A DNA stretch of 64,000 nt from Coffea arabica (lineage: Eukaryota > Streptophyta > Magnoliopsida > Gentianales > Rubiaceae): contig NC_092312.1 in the NCBI RefSeq assembly GCF_036785885.1, forward strand, positions 25,624,001 through 25,688,000, given 5' to 3'. The notes under the pieces were generated by a model. It was not told the DNA's origin, ran no database searches, and was given only the letters and a program-made list of their open reading frames with translations. Below are positions 10,031-22,382 of this stretch, in pieces. The stretch's first letter is position 1, and every line of letters starts with the position of its first letter. Made by a program: the position numbers and the translations under genes.

Positions 10031-11758
10031 ATGCAGCCAAGTGAAGGACTCTCGGCCATTGACCCGATACCGCGTTACACATCCCTTATTTCGCAATGCA
10101 TCAACGCTAAAAACCTCAAGCTAGGAAGACAATTACACTCGCTTCTCATCAAAACAGCGCTGACTCTCAACACTTTCGTCACGAACCGTTTGATGGATAT
10201 GTACTCCAAATGCAACTCCATTGCCTGTGCTGAGAAGGCCTTCATTGATGTCCCGGTGAAAAACAGTCACTCCTGGAACACAATTATATCTGCCTATGCC
10301 CAAATGGGATGGTTTTCGAAAGCTTACCAACTGTTCGACCTAATGCCTGCACGAAATGTTGTGAGCTACAATTCAGTCATTTCGAGCCTAACAAAACATG
10401 GGTTTTACAGGGAGTCGATAAATATCTTTAAAAGAATGCAAAAGGAGGATTCTTTAAGGATTGATGGATATACCGTTGTTAGTTTAGTGAATGCTTGTGC
10501 TAGCTTGGGTTCGTTGAGGTTGTTGGGTCAAGTACATGGAGCTGCTATTGTCAATGGTTTGCAGTTTGGTGTTGTTCTATGTAATTCCCTGATTGATGCT
10601 TACGGAAAATGTGGGAGGCCCCAGTGGTCATATATGGTTTTCAGTCATATGCAAGAGAGGGATATTGTGTCCTGGACTTCGATTGTGGTTGCTTATGCAC
10701 AGGCAGGTAGATTAGAAGAATCTTGTAAGGTTTTTCATCAGATGCCGGAGAGGAATGTGGTTTCTTGGACTGCTTTGATCTCAGGGTTTGCACAAAATGG
10801 TCAGGGAGAGAAGGCATTGTATCTGTTCTCCCAAATGTTGGAAGAAGGTGTTGTTCCTAGCGCATTCAGTTATGTTAGTGTTTTAAGTGCTTGTGCAGAT
10901 TTAGCTCTTGTGGAAAGAGGGAAACAAGTCCATGGGCGTATCACTAGAGGTGCAAGTACTGCTGATTACCATAATGCTTATGTGGTCAATGCTCTGGTTG
11001 ATATGTACTGTAAGTGCGGAGACATGAGGTCTTCAATGACACTGTTTAAAAGATTCCATGACAAGGATGTTGTTACGTGGAATTCAATGATAACTGGTCT
11101 TGCACAAAACGGTCAGGCAGAATCTTCACTGGCCCTATTCAAGTGTATGAGGGAAACACGTGTACATCCAAATTATGTTACTTTTCTTGGAGTTTTGTCT
11201 GCTTGCAGCCATGCAGGGTTGGTATCTGAAGGATTCCAAATTCTTGACAGAATGGAGAAAGACTTTGGCACAGTCCCTCGGTTGGATCACTATGCTATCT
11301 TGATTGATTTGCTTGGGCGCAAAAATAAGTTCAAAGAAGCATGCGAATTAGTGGAGCGAGCTCCCGAAGGATCAGATCATGTTGGCATGTGGGGTGCACT
11401 TTTGAGTGCTTGCAGGATCCACGGGAACATAGACCTTGCTACAAGAGCAGCAGAAGCTTTGTTTGAGCTGGAACCAGAAAATTCAGCAAGATATGTAATG
11501 CTGTCTAACGTATATAGTGCAGCTGGATGGTGGGATGAAGCTTGTAGAGTCAGACATCTTATGGATGAAAGGGGTCTAAGTAAAGAAGCAGCTTATAGTT
11601 GGATTGAGGTGAGGAACATCAGGCATGAGTTCATATCAAAAGGTAGGACTCACAGTGAAATAGAAGAAATGCTTCATAAGCTTGTAGACCAAATGAAGGA
11701 TGCTGGATATATACCTCTCATTCCAATATTATATTTGCCCCATGATCGAGTATCTTGA
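10031..11758 (+). CDS. PLS-class pentatricopeptide repeat protein with E domain
   Basis: A 575-residue intronless PPR protein, a family that binds organelle RNA through helical repeats and, in the PLS-E subclass, mostly specifies C-to-U editing sites. The repeats run from about residue 14 to 470 and show the usual signatures, such as RLMDMYSKC, HSWNTIISAYAQMGW, NVVSYNSVISSLTKHG, DIVSWTSIVVAYAQAGR, NVVSWTALISGFAQNGQ, DVVTWNSMITGLAQNGQ and ACSHAGLVSEGF. The C-terminal E region follows (GMWGALLSACRIHGNIDLA, ARYVMLSNVYSAAGWWDEA, YSWIEV). It stops within the E+ motif after DAGYIP and has no DYW deaminase domain, so editing would need a partner. No transit peptide is obvious at the N terminus. The frame is uninterrupted and this looks like a functional host gene. 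Confidence 0.93.
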   Translation: MQPSEGLSAIDPIPRYTSLISQCINAKNLKLGRQLHSLLIKTALTLNTFVTNRLMDMYSKCNSIACAEKAFIDVPVKNSHSWNTIISAYAQMGWFSKAYQLFDLMPARNVVSYNSVISSLTKHGFYRESINIFKRMQKEDSLRIDGYTVVSLVNACASLGSLRLLGQVHGAAIVNGLQFGVVLCNSLIDAYGKCGRPQWSYMVFSHMQERDIVSWTSIVVAYAQAGRLEESCKVFHQMPERNVVSWTALISGFAQNGQGEKALYLFSQMLEEGVVPSAFSYVSVLSACADLALVERGKQVHGRITRGASTADYHNAYVVNALVDMYCKCGDMRSSMTLFKRFHDKDVVTWNSMITGLAQNGQAESSLALFKCMRETRVHPNYVTFLGVLSACSHAGLVSEGFQILDRMEKDFGTVPRLDHYAILIDLLGRKNKFKEACELVERAPEGSDHVGMWGALLSACRIHGNIDLATRAAEALFELEPENSARYVMLSNVYSAAGWWDEACRVRHLMDERGLSKEAAYSWIEVRNIRHEFISKGRTHSEIEEMLHKLVDQMKDAGYIPLIPILYLPHDRVS

Positions 11759-12088
11759 GGTATTAAGTAAAGTTGATAACACTATTTCGCCGACGCATGT
11801 TGCGGAACCATGGAGTGACTGGTCACTTGTTGATCCTGTTGCGGGCTCTGAAGATATATGATTGCCGGTTGCTAATCTTCGGATAACTGCCTCCATGCTT
11901 AAAACTCTTGACTTTGTGTTCATATCTCATATATGAACTTTCAGGGTTATTAATATCCTCCACATCCTTATTGGGGTCTTCTGTCAGGTTTATGTCAATT
12001 TCAGCTCTTCATCATTGGAAACTTTTTTATCTTTTTAGAATTTTAAGCTGCAGATTTCCAGCCTTTCAGGACTGGCACTTTTAACTTT
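11759..12088. other. Spacer between PPR and DC1 genes
   Basis: PPR 3' flank running to the decayed tail of the neighbouring minus-strand DC1 gene. No further feature was recognised. Confidence 0.4.
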
Positions 12089-12835
12089 TCAGGTGGATGA
12101 GTTGCTTAATCCACTCCTATTTTTTATTTGGTTCAGCACAGCTCCCTTTGTCTCTTGATTCTTCTTTCTAATGTCTAAATCTTCCTCTTCTGGTTCTTCC
12201 ACCCCGCCAGCTTGGGAGTCTTCTAATCGTTGATTCCTTGCACAATTCAAGTGCGCCCCAAAATCACATTTACTACGAAGACAAAACCAACAATTTTTCC
12301 CAAATATATATCACACATGTCACACTCAAGCGCGATGTTCTTGTCGTTGTATTAACCTGATTTTAAGTTCATGAGGATGGTGCCCGCCAAGCATTACTGA
12401 ATCAGGCAAAGAGGCGCAATGCAAATGGAGGTCGAACTTGCAATGAGCACAACTGTAGATGAAGCCACTGCCTGTGCCTCCACAAGCATCACAGGTGTAA
12501 GAATGGCTAGAATTGGTTGGAAATGAGAGAAAGGTCAAGGGATGAGAAGGGTGAGATGGATTCTGCACAGAACCAGGTGCTATGAGACAATGGTCATGCA
12601 GGTAATAGTAGGATTTCATGCAGCCATGGAAGGGCTCTGTGAGTTGCTTTTCACAGGCATTGAAAACAACTTTTTTGGTATTTTCATCAAGCTTGAGGGA
12701 AAACAAGAAATGATCGTGGCTGAAAATGTCGGTTGTTTCACAGCCATTGCAGTTGATTTTCTTACCTTCATCAAGCATGAGGGGAATCAAGACATGGTGG
12801 TGGCTGAAATGTGCTTTTTGTTGTCGGTTCATCAT
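12089..12835 (-). pseudogene. DC1-domain gene with frameshifted third domain
   Basis: A Cys/His-rich C1-like (DC1) zinc-binding protein. The open part (12835-12326, 169 aa) starts MMNRQQKAHFSHHHVL. It shows a duplicated first motif (FSHHHVLIPLMLDEG, then FSHDHFLFSLKLDEN); in the second copy a zinc-binding Cys is lost (FNAC where siblings have YCKAC). It then has a good second DC1 (YTCDACGGTGSGF..CAHCKFDLHLHC). After the stop, a third DC1 is readable in shifted frames: ECDMC, then, after a second shift, KCDFGAHLNC and a charged tail ending at 12089. The intact relative at 58899-59639 has this third domain in frame. Two frame shifts plus the lost ligand argue for a decaying gene; a truncated two-domain product remains possible. 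Confidence 0.75.
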
Positions 12836-13361
12836 CTCAGTTGTCTCTGTGTATGCGTGTGTGAGCTAGTGTGTGCTTTGGGGGTGAATTGCTTTGTGAA
12901 TCTATTGATATATATTATACATAATGGTGCATCATGTAGCATCCTACCCAGGAAAAAAAAAAAAACCCCAATCTAGCCACCTTGGTTTATATGGTAATTG
13001 TTAGATCTAGAGAAGGTATAGTTGCACTTTTGTTGTTCAGTGTTGTTATTGATTTTACTATATTATTTGTTCTAAAATCACATTATAGTATTAAATTCGC
13101 AAAAAAGGTAATGTACATGAACAAAATATTCAGATCCTTCATACAAAAATGTGATATAATTGTACAGTAAATACTATACTCTATATAACAACTGAATGGA
13201 ATCAGGCAATGATACAACCGGACCTTCCCTAAGTCCATAATTGTTGTCCAAAAATGGAAAACCAGATATCAAAGAAAATAAAAAAACTATATTGGGGGAC
13301 AGTTTTTGGGCAGAAGGAGAATTAATTAACTCAATATCTCGTTAAAGGTATTCCTTTGACT
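12836..13361. other. AT-rich spacer
   Basis: Includes a GTGTATGCGTGTGTGAG-like GT-rich patch near 12848-12880 (upstream of the DC1 gene) and a short A run at 12953-12964. No gene was recognised. Confidence 0.4.
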
Positions 13362-13620
13362 TCCAATTTTTTTTTTTTTTTTTGATAGGATAAAGTTTGG
13401 ATAGATTCGATTCTGATCATCACCACGAATCAAGACATCTTATCACCACGAATCAAGACATCTTGAGGACTATAAGTTACTTGTTTATAGGGGTTCCTTG
13501 CTTGTTTTTAGGATTCTTAGATTTCACCCACCAACACAATCCTAATACTGACAACGAAATTCAAACTCACAACCTCTCTTACAAGAAAGTGATCGATCGG
13601 CTCCTACCACCCGAACCAGC
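13362..13620 (-). mobile_element. tRNA-derived SINE (copy 1)
   Basis: On the minus strand a tRNA-like head (GGTGGTAGGAGCCG, an A-box-like block) is followed by a B-box-like GTTGTGAGTTTGAATTTCG, then a body, and it ends in a poly(A) seen as the T run at 13366-13383. The body holds a 23-base tandem duplication (ATCACCACGAATCAAGACATCTT, 13418-13463 region). A relative with the same body words (ATCACG/ATCAGGACAT, GATTCTGGTTATCATCACGG) lies at 34676-34870. Confidence 0.6.
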
Positions 13621-14306
13621 TTATATTTCAAGAGCTTGCGAGGAAAGTAGCATGCTCCGTGCCAGTTTGTACTTGTTCTCGGGTGTTAGGTCTAGTTGGA
13701 CCTTGCTGGAAGATTCATTAGAGTTTTTTTTTTTTTTTTTTGCTTTTTTTCTTTTTTGGGTTAATGAAAAATCTGGTAATTGCTGTTGTAGTTGAGTCAA
13801 TCAAAAAAAGAAAAAGCAGTTCTCTTTCCTTTGCTACTTTTGAGATCCACGGTGGATTGAACCATAGAAGTATGATTGGGTTAGGGGCGACAAACTGAAA
13901 TTTCGAACTTGGTCCGAGAGTTTTTATTTTACCAGAAATACATTTGCAGGCGCCATAAACTTGTTTACACTTGTTATTTCGAAGTGTACAACTACAACAA
14001 CATAAATTTGAGCCAGCAGTTACTATTTTTGTTAGGGTCTCCAATGCTTTTTTACCAGTACTATTTTACCTAGGCTCCTTAGCGGCACTCCATCGTGAAA
14101 TCACCATAACTTGTCTTTTCAAGAAAGAATTTTTTGACACTAGTTAAATGACCGTGAAGCCTCGACTTTTAAATATATATTTCTCTTTTCCCGCTATAAT
14201 GTTTGGAGTCTTCTCTTAGTGCACATTCCTTGTCATCTTAATTGCACACTCACATTTTATTGGTAATTGGTCCCTCTCACTTTACTCGGTTTTACCTTTA
14301 CACTTA

Positions 14307-14577
14307 GGGCGCTTGATAAAATTGAAGTTTGAAAACTGAAATCTGAATTTATTAAATTATTGAATTGTTAAATATTAAATCAAATATATTTGAGTGTATA
14401 TCACATTCAGTGATATGTCAATACTTTATTATTTTTTTTGGGAGCAAATTTTGCCTAGAAAATTCAGTACAATTTAATTAATTCAGATATTCAATTTTTG
14501 GTTATCAAAAGCGTCTGAACATATTAAGATTTGAATCCATTAAATTTAAGTGCTAAATTGAGTTATCAGACAGGACC
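14307..14577. mobile_element. Tourist-like MITE (PIF/Harbinger type)
   Basis: 271-bp non-coding element flanked by TTA (14304-14306 and 14578-14580). Terminal inverted repeats are imperfect: GGGCGCTTGATAA on the left and, on the opposite strand, GGTCCTGTCTGATAA on the right. A second copy of the same family lies at 28646-29587, split by another MITE. Confidence 0.75.
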
Positions 14578-14599
14578 TTAATCTCATTCTTGGTGTGCC

Positions 14600-15486
14600 A
14601 AAGGCTTACCGCAACCCAAGAAAACATTATGCTGGTGCCGATTGTTTAACAAGATGTAGGTATCTGTAGAAGAAGTCTACTAATGTAATTCTTAGCAGCA
14701 CTTTGTTCATTTCAGTATATTCTTTTTCCCTCCTGATTTAGGCTCGAGTAGTTAGAATAAACGGTTGGGCGCCCATGATGGGCTGATCTGACCCAAATTT
14801 TCATTTAAATAATAAAAAAAAAAAGGAAAGATGGGGAAAGGGTTAAACCCCTTCCTAGTGCCTTTCAAAAAATTGGATGCTCGGCTTTGTTTTTAAACTC
14901 GGATCAATTGGACCGAAAACCAGCCAGGCAATTGGCCCAAATCTCCTTACAAAATGACCTATAAGAAATTCAATCAAATTCAGTCAAAAATCGGGTTTGA
15001 TAAAAAAAAACCGGTAAAACTGGTTAGAATCCGATTTTTTTTCCAAAATTTTATTTGATAATTTTTTGAAAATTTTTTTCCTTCCGTTGGTCTTCGATTG
15101 GTGTAAAGATAGAAATGAATTTGCAGATCCAAATTAGGAGTCCAATTCCATACAACTGTTCCTTGAAAGATTTCAAATCTAATAGGAGGAAAAAAAAAGA
15201 AAAAGAAAAAAGAAAAGAGCAAAGAAGGGAAGAGAAGAGAGAAGAGGGAAAAAGAAAATAACAATAAGAAGAGAGAGTTTTCATGTGTATATGTGTGTGA
15301 AATAAAAGAAAGAAGAGATTTTTGGAGTGGAGGGAGAAGAAGAAAAGTGAAAAAAAAATGAGAAGAATAAGGCAAGAAACTCTAATTTTGCGTTTGAGAA
15401 AAAACAGAATCCTGGAGCCGCATAGGAGAAGTGACAAATTCATAAGAGAACTAACAGGCAAGATTCTTATGACAAAGTCATAAGTT
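14600..15486. other. Intergenic, with purine-rich tract
   Basis: A strongly purine-biased tract at about 15185-15265 (GGAGG, AAAGAAAAAG, AGAGAAG words) produces long but meaningless open frames on the minus strand. No gene was recognised. Confidence 0.5.
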
Positions 15487-15669
15487 TGTTAGTGGGTGTT
15501 TAATAGGATTTATGTACCTTTGATCTTGTAGTACCTATATATAGAGGTACATTGACACCCTTTAGAAGGACTTTGGTATTTGTTGGAATACAAGAATATC
15601 ATTCTCCATTGCTCTACTTTTCCTCTAATATCTCTATTCATACTATAGTAGTTTATTAGTTTTATAACA
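15487..15669 (+). mobile_element. Possible short solo LTR
   Basis: A 183-bp stretch beginning TGTTAG and ending ATAACA, with a TATATATAGAGG promoter-like core at about 15537-15547, as in small Copia or TRIM LTRs. No clear target duplication is seen (AAGTT versus ATTTA) and no partner LTR lies nearby, so this rests on composition only. Confidence 0.35.
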
Positions 15670-18480
15670 ATTTAAAGGAAAAAAAAAAAAGGACCTCTCA
15701 GGTTAAAGTAAGAAACTCTCCATTCCTTAATAATCCACAGTGAATTTTTTTGAAGATTCTTAAATGAGTTAATATTCTTTAGGCTAAGGGAATTAAACAT
15801 GGTTGTAGAATCTATCAACAATCGACATATTGAATAAAAGTACGAAATAGACTTTCAGTAGATTGAAATTGGTAATTAAGGACATTGAATCTAAATTGAA
15901 TTTGGGTAAAACCTAACACGATATTATATCTAGCTGTACTTTTTAAGCAACAAAGAACCCAAAAAAAAAAAAAAAAAAGCTACAAGAAAGAATGATTTTA
16001 GAAGAAATATCTTTTAATCTCCAAGAAAGAATAGTATACAAAGAAACTATCTTGTAATATCCCAAATTATAAGTTGATATGACTTACAGCTTGACATATA
16101 AATCTTTAATGTATGACTTCTAACAAATTAAGTGAAGTTCACTTATTTTGATTGTTTATTTTTGGTAGGATTAAAAATGAATTATATTTGACAGATATAG
16201 GTTACAAATGAGTAACATTGTCCCACAAAACAAACAGAAGACTAAAATCTCAAGCTAGAATTAAACAAGTAGACTAACATGAGAATATTAATTCTTTAAC
16301 CAAAAATTTATTTGAGAGACTGTTAAATCACAATAAAATATTGATCTTATGAAATTATTTTGGCTAATAATCTTTATCATGTTTTAAAATATGAAATCAA
16401 AGAGAGGCAGGACCCAATATAATACGTGCATAACATCTATAGCACACTTTCTTTTGGTTTTCTAAAGTGTTTCTATAACTCAATTCGAGCACAATACCTA
16501 CATACATATCCTTTTTTACCAGAATATTTTCTTTAGAACATATAGTTAGCTAAGAAAAGACAAACCAAATTAGATAACTACACATTAATTGTTCATTTTA
16601 TTTTTGCATTTTCTGTTATAAAATGGAATTCATAATTCAAGTATCTCATTTTGCATTTTCTAAAAATTTTTATGTACACAACAACCTTGCAAATTAATAT
16701 ACTATTAAATTATAAACTTAACCGTAAGCAAGACCAGGCAATGTACAAATCATGTTCTCTTAAACTAATATGTGCAAGGTATACCATGTATAACATCTCT
16801 TCGCTGTTAGTATATATAATTCACCAACTTTTCAATGCAGCTTGCATTTGTTTCAAAAATTCTTTGTTTCTTAGAAATTTTTGCATTGTTTTAAAGTAGA
16901 TCCACTTAAACAAACATTTTGAATGACTTTAAATTACAAATCCAAGTAATAATAGTGTAGAATATCTTTCTCTACTATTATTCTATAATGTACTAGGAAA
17001 GGAAAAGAAAACAAAAGGAACAACATTGGATGTAGAGGAAAAAGGAAAAATGCCGAAATATCTGAATATTACCATTGGAATTAAAAAATAAATGGAAATT
17101 ATATAAATGCCCATGTTATGTTTAAAAAAATCTAAGATATATTATACTGTTGTAGAATATATTATTGGCACATTAAGAAAATGACATGTGATATGTTTTT
17201 GTGAGATTATTTCAATTTATTAGCCATTGTTTTTATGTGTATATACTATAAAAATAGACGTGACTTTTATGTATGTCAAATATGTACTAAAAGCTATTTG
17301 CTAACATAGTTAGTGAAGAAAACTCTTTTAAAGTGGACTAATTATTTCTTTTAGTGTTTTTTCCATCTATATAAGAATTGTTCTTTATATTTTTACAAGG
17401 TATTACAAGAAATTAATTCAAGTGTATCCTAATTTCATACGTTGTTTTTATAATTTTTCTTTAGGACTCCTTTCTTTTATCATTTTACAGCAAGGATTTG
17501 ATGTTAAAATGTTTTGTTTTCATTTTTTCATAAAGCTAACCACCTATCTTTTTATTGTCTCTTTGTTGGTTACATCCTACTTTTATTTTCGGAATGGTCA
17601 ATGTTTATTGAATTTTTCCCCACAATTTAGTTTCGTAGTAGTAAAGATTAAAAAAGTAGGCTCTTCCTTGCTTAGGTTGATTAATTAAAGTGCTTCAATG
17701 TATATTAGATTCATATATTAATATGAAATAAACTCAATCAATCATTTACATTAAGATATGAGTTAATTTCACATAGATTCAAACATTTGATTATTTGCAC
17801 TTAAGGATTCATATGTTTTCCTCAAACTTTTGGCTAAAATACTTTTACAAAATTTTTAGAATCTATGTATAAAGTTTTCCATGGAAAACTAGAGACTATA
17901 ATATGTCAAAAGTTTAAACACTCTCTTGGACAATCGCATGACCATGCTGCCCTATATTGAAGCATCTTTTGGACAACCGTATGACCAGTCCACCCAATGT
18001 TGAAATGGAGTTTGGGAATGATGCTATAGAACAAATCCTGTTCTCCGATAGCAACATTACAATTCCAACCAATGTTGAAACCTATAGAACAGATCCTGGT
18101 CAAAGAAGATTGTAGCATTGTGTCATAATCTAAATGGAAGGCAACATCTCTTTACATTGATTAATTAGCTAAATGTACCATTTAAAAAAGGAGAATAGAT
18201 TACCTTTCTTCTAATTTGGCATATGCAATGAGACCAACTTTATTCTTTTATATATTATATATATGCAATTTGTTTGTCTATTTCTTTGAAGAAGTTAATA
18301 TGATATTACTCTTTGTAACCACCAAAGCATCTTCTTTGTAATCACTAATGCATGTTTTTTTAAATTTAAATTTCTTAGATGAGAGTGAATTTCATTTGAA
18401 AACTAAGGGTTAGCCAATAGTGTCACAAGCTTAGACTTAGCCAATAGCATCATATAGCATCATTTTGATGAAGGATGTAC
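15670..18480. other. AT-rich intergenic region
   Basis: No coding or transposon signature is supported, apart from an imperfect 45-base tandem pair at about 17927-18000 (TTGGACAATCGCATGACCA and TTGGACAACCGTATGACCA). Confidence 0.4.
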
Positions 18481-18862
18481 CATTAGAATTGTTAACACTA
18501 ATGATGTGAGACAAACTCCGTCGAAGACGAAACCCGTGATTCACTCGTCACGATCTAGACAACTAACACCTAAGTTTGGCAGCGAAAAACTTGGCCCTAA
18601 TAATCCTATGAGTTAACAATATTGATACGATATCAACCCGTAACTAATCGAATTAATGAACCAAATTTGTAGGTAGAGAAACGCCACAATCAAGGAGGTA
18701 CTTGATTGATAAGTTCAGATCGAATTGCTTAAGAAAACTCTCAAGTATTCAAAGGAAGCTCTCTTGGAAAAGAGAATGTGAAATAAACTCACGAAAATTG
18801 TATAAAAATTCTGACCATCAAAACGTTTGAGGTTAGGCTTATTTATAACCTTACATGGACTC

Positions 18863-20338
18863 TGACAGGTGTCAAGCTTGTACAATAATAATTACCTACT
18901 CAAGAGAAATACAGATTTTGTATATAGTGGTGAGTAGGGTCGAATCCACAGGGACTGGGGAGAAATTTATTTCTTTCCAAGTCAATAGAACAAAATTAGG
19001 GGATATTCAATGAAATGAAAGTGAAAATAAAATAAATAAAATTTAAAAGCTAACTCACCAAGTGCAATTTACTAAAACTAGCAATTAATATATTTCTACC
19101 CAAAGGATCAACTTCTCAGGTACGGTCCAATTAAATGATCATCGATGCAAAGATATTTCATTCATTCGTCACTAGGTTGGTTATAGTTATCAACAGGTTC
19201 TGACAACCAGTTCTTCCTTACTTTTTCGACAGTCAAGGTACGACCGTTGACTGCTTCCCTAACTAGAAAATAACCCTAGGTACGACCATAGGAATTTAAT
19301 TATCCAGTTGCATTAAAGCTAGAAGAACCCAACCCTAATCAATAAACACGCTAAGAGGGTTTATTTAAACTGGATCTAGCGTTTCCACAACATAAAGTCA
19401 ATTATGATGGTCGCCACTAGTTGTCAACTGAATGAACAATTACAGATTCAATTCAATTAACGTGGCAGTTGGCTATTATATTAAATTAAACATCCGGCCG
19501 TTGATATTCAATTAATAAAATACTCATGAACAATTAATTCAGGAAACGCACGAATAGCAACAAATTGGAAGAAATAATGAAGATTCGATTAGATCTCACA
19601 GATATTATGGACCGCGCCTGCGCGTCGACCTTTGGGTAGAGGAGAAAATTAGCCACTCCTCATCATGTCAAGCTCACGTGATTTGATTAATATCATCCAC
19701 ACAATTGCCCAAAAATTAATTGCCGAGGAGTTGGGGAAGGTGAATTAATCGAAATAACAACAAGGAGAAACCTGGTTTCGTCTTCGTATTAGAGCCGCAA
19801 TTACAAAGCAAAAGGCTGACGAATAATTGTCCAGTGCAAGAGTTAAAAGTCGAAAGGGAAAAGAAAAACTAAGGCTAATGTATCAATTGGACGTGATTCT
19901 GGCTTTCTGATTGCTACCCTAGAGAAAAGAAACGTTTTAAACAATCATTGAAAAACTAAAGCTAAAAGCTAATTTCATGCCTAAGCCGTCAACTTGGCTT
20001 TTCTATTCTCTATCTTTGTAGCCGCCGCCAATAGCCCTTCTTTTCCTAAGGGTTTTAATCCCGTACTCCTGGTCCACATAGACCTGGTCTCTTAGTTGGC
20101 CCTGCTGCTATCAAGCCCGCGGGTCCGGCTTTTAGGTGAGTCTCCCCAGTTTCTGGCGTGAGTACGCTCTGAAATAAAGGGTCTTCTGAAAATTTGCCTC
20201 AAAAGATTATTTTTAGCGTCAACCACCTACAATTCACATAAATATCAAATATGAACAAAATCTCAATTTTTAGCACCATGAGTAGCCAAAATTAGGACCG
20301 AATAGTAGTGCATAACATGCCCAAAAATCACTCTATCA
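18863..20338 (-). repeat. 3' LTR of gag-only element
   Basis: 1,476 bp, the partner of 23456-24952. It starts TGACAGGTGTC and ends CTCTATCA on the plus strand and lacks the AAGAAAAAAACGTCTTC segment found in the other LTR near 24627. Confidence 0.9.
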
Positions 20339-20350
20339 AATCCCCCTACA
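20339..20350 (-). other. Polypurine tract of gag-only element
   Basis: On the minus strand TGTAGGGGGATT abuts the 3' LTR, where plus-strand DNA synthesis would be primed. It is preceded by GAGGACAAGCATTGTCTAGG, a motif that recurs in similar form at 21705-21750. Confidence 0.65.
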
Positions 20351-22382
20351 CCTAGACAATGCTTGTCCTCAAACATTTTGAAACTCAGAACTACAATCAA
20401 GATAGCAACGGGTGCATAGTCATCTATACTAACACAGGCATCTCAGATCCCTGACAATGTCGCCAAAATGAGAATACACAGGACAAGTGGTTATCCAAAA
20501 AGTATGGACAGGAACACTCGCCACCTACAAGAGAATGTATGGATACAAGGAACGCTCAAATTAACATCACGGAATGACATACCATAGGCTTGCACATTTA
20601 TCACATCTCTACCACTCAAAAGTGAACTAAATACACAAATCAAATGGATTTTGATAAGGTTGTAATGGAACTTAGGTAAAAGGCGGAATAAGAAAGTAAA
20701 GTTAGGGTGTAATGTGTTAAGAGAATGTCCAATATCTACTACATAATCACAACGCTTTTCCGGGAAATTTCTCAAGCAAGGCATTTTCATTTGCTATTTT
20801 CACTGTGCAAGTATTGAACTCGTCCTCTTTTTTTTTTTTTTTTTTTTTGGAGACAAACGGCTTGCAAGGCGTGGGCACGCTTTGTAGGCCGGAGTCTTCT
20901 GGTCACGAGCTTCTCCCTCTTTCTTTTTTTTTCTTTTTTTCTTGTTTTTTAAGAAGGAGACCTTGCAAGGTGTGGGTACGCCCTGGAAGACAGAGTCTTC
21001 TGCTCACCAGTTTATTGCCGATTTCTGCCCTTCTTGTTCCAGGTGCACAGAAACAGTACCATACAACATTTATTCTGACAACACTTGCGACCATAGATTT
21101 ATTTGTCTTGCACAAGTAATGAATTTCAGACATTTCTTAATGACACAAGGTTGAACAAGAAAGTCTAAAAAGGTCATGGGTTATCAAACACGGCTAACAA
21201 ATAAAAACGAATGATAAAAGCTCAAATTGGTTCACTATTAGGAGACAAGATAAAGGCATAGTTTGTAGACAGTTAAAGAAGATTACATCCTAAATGCCCT
21301 TATCATTTCAAATGCATCCAGTTCAACAAAATGTGATTTTGACATGTATAAAATAGCAAGTTCTAGAATGCCAATACAATGTGTGATACCCACTCAACAA
21401 TCCAAGCGAAACAAACAAGAATAATGTGCTCGTGCATGACTCAAAAGTTCCCTAAAGTTTCAAAAATAGGTCAAATCCAGCATATTTAACATTCAACGAT
21501 ATTGCCAGGGAAAAACAAAATGCATAGTTAGCATATATGACCACATACCCGTATATTATGATTGTGCAATCCATCATAGCAATATGCTCTAGCAACTAAC
21601 AAACGTAGAAATAAACAGAAAGTCGGCTAACTATATTTTTTTCATTTTTCTCTTCTTTTTTTTCATTTTTTTGTTTTTATTAACAAAACAAAAAGAAATA
21701 ATGGAAGCCACCCCCCCACACCTAAAACCTACATTGTCCTCAATGTAGCAAAGACAAATAAAGCGTAAGAATGAAGGGGGTGAAACTTCCCTGACTATCG
21801 AGAAGATGCAGTGAGACACTAAGGCAAATGAGGATGAGGCAGTTGGAATCCAATATGAGCAAAGAAAACTGTCTGATGAGAGAAATAGCGACGGTGGGGC
21901 GGGCAGCGGCGTGCGATGAGTGGCACGAAGAGGAGAGAGAGAGTTTCTGGTGGCGGTAGATAAGGGGGAAACCTTGGAAAACTCAGACAAAACAAAAGAA
22001 ATTGAAAAGTAGAAGCTGAGACAATGAAAATTGACAAGACCATACAAGACAAGAAAAGAGAAAAGTAGAAAATGGGTTTAGAGAGGGTCCTGGTCAATCT
22101 TCGACTTTCGTTGGCGCAAAGGCTGGAAGGCGTGGGCACGCCTTGGAAGCTATAGTCTTCTGACCGTCAATTCCAAAACTTCATTCCTTAGGCGTGATCA
22201 CCTAACGTGGGCATGTCTAACTGTCAGCTTCCTGTCACAAAACAACAATCCACTAAATGGCATTAACACTTAACAAAAATTTCAAAAATATAACAAAACT
22301 AAAACAAAAAAAAAAAAGCGTTGGGTTACCTCCCAAGCGGCGCCTTTCTTTAATGTTTTTGGTTAAACATCGTCATGTTTAT
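20351..22382 (-). other. Non-coding internal region of gag-only element
   Basis: Between gag and the 3' LTR no open reading frame is convincing. Landmarks: GGCGCCGCTTGGGAGGTAAC (minus strand, about 22326-22345), a word common downstream of gag in plant Tat/Athila-type elements; a second PPT-like block AGGTGTGGGGGGGTGGC with an ACATTGAGGACAATGT palindrome (about 21707-21750); T-rich tracts; and three copies of a GGCGTGGGCACGCC hairpin motif (about 20868, 20968, 22128). Confidence 0.7.

Noticed and set aside
14980-15461. 131- and 136-codon minus-strand frames
   Set aside because: Phe/Ser/Leu runs from a purine-rich tract, not protein-like.
21631-22139. Two overlapping minus-strand frames after the gag-like ORF
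   Set aside because: Low-complexity, overlap in different frames, no retroelement enzyme motif.
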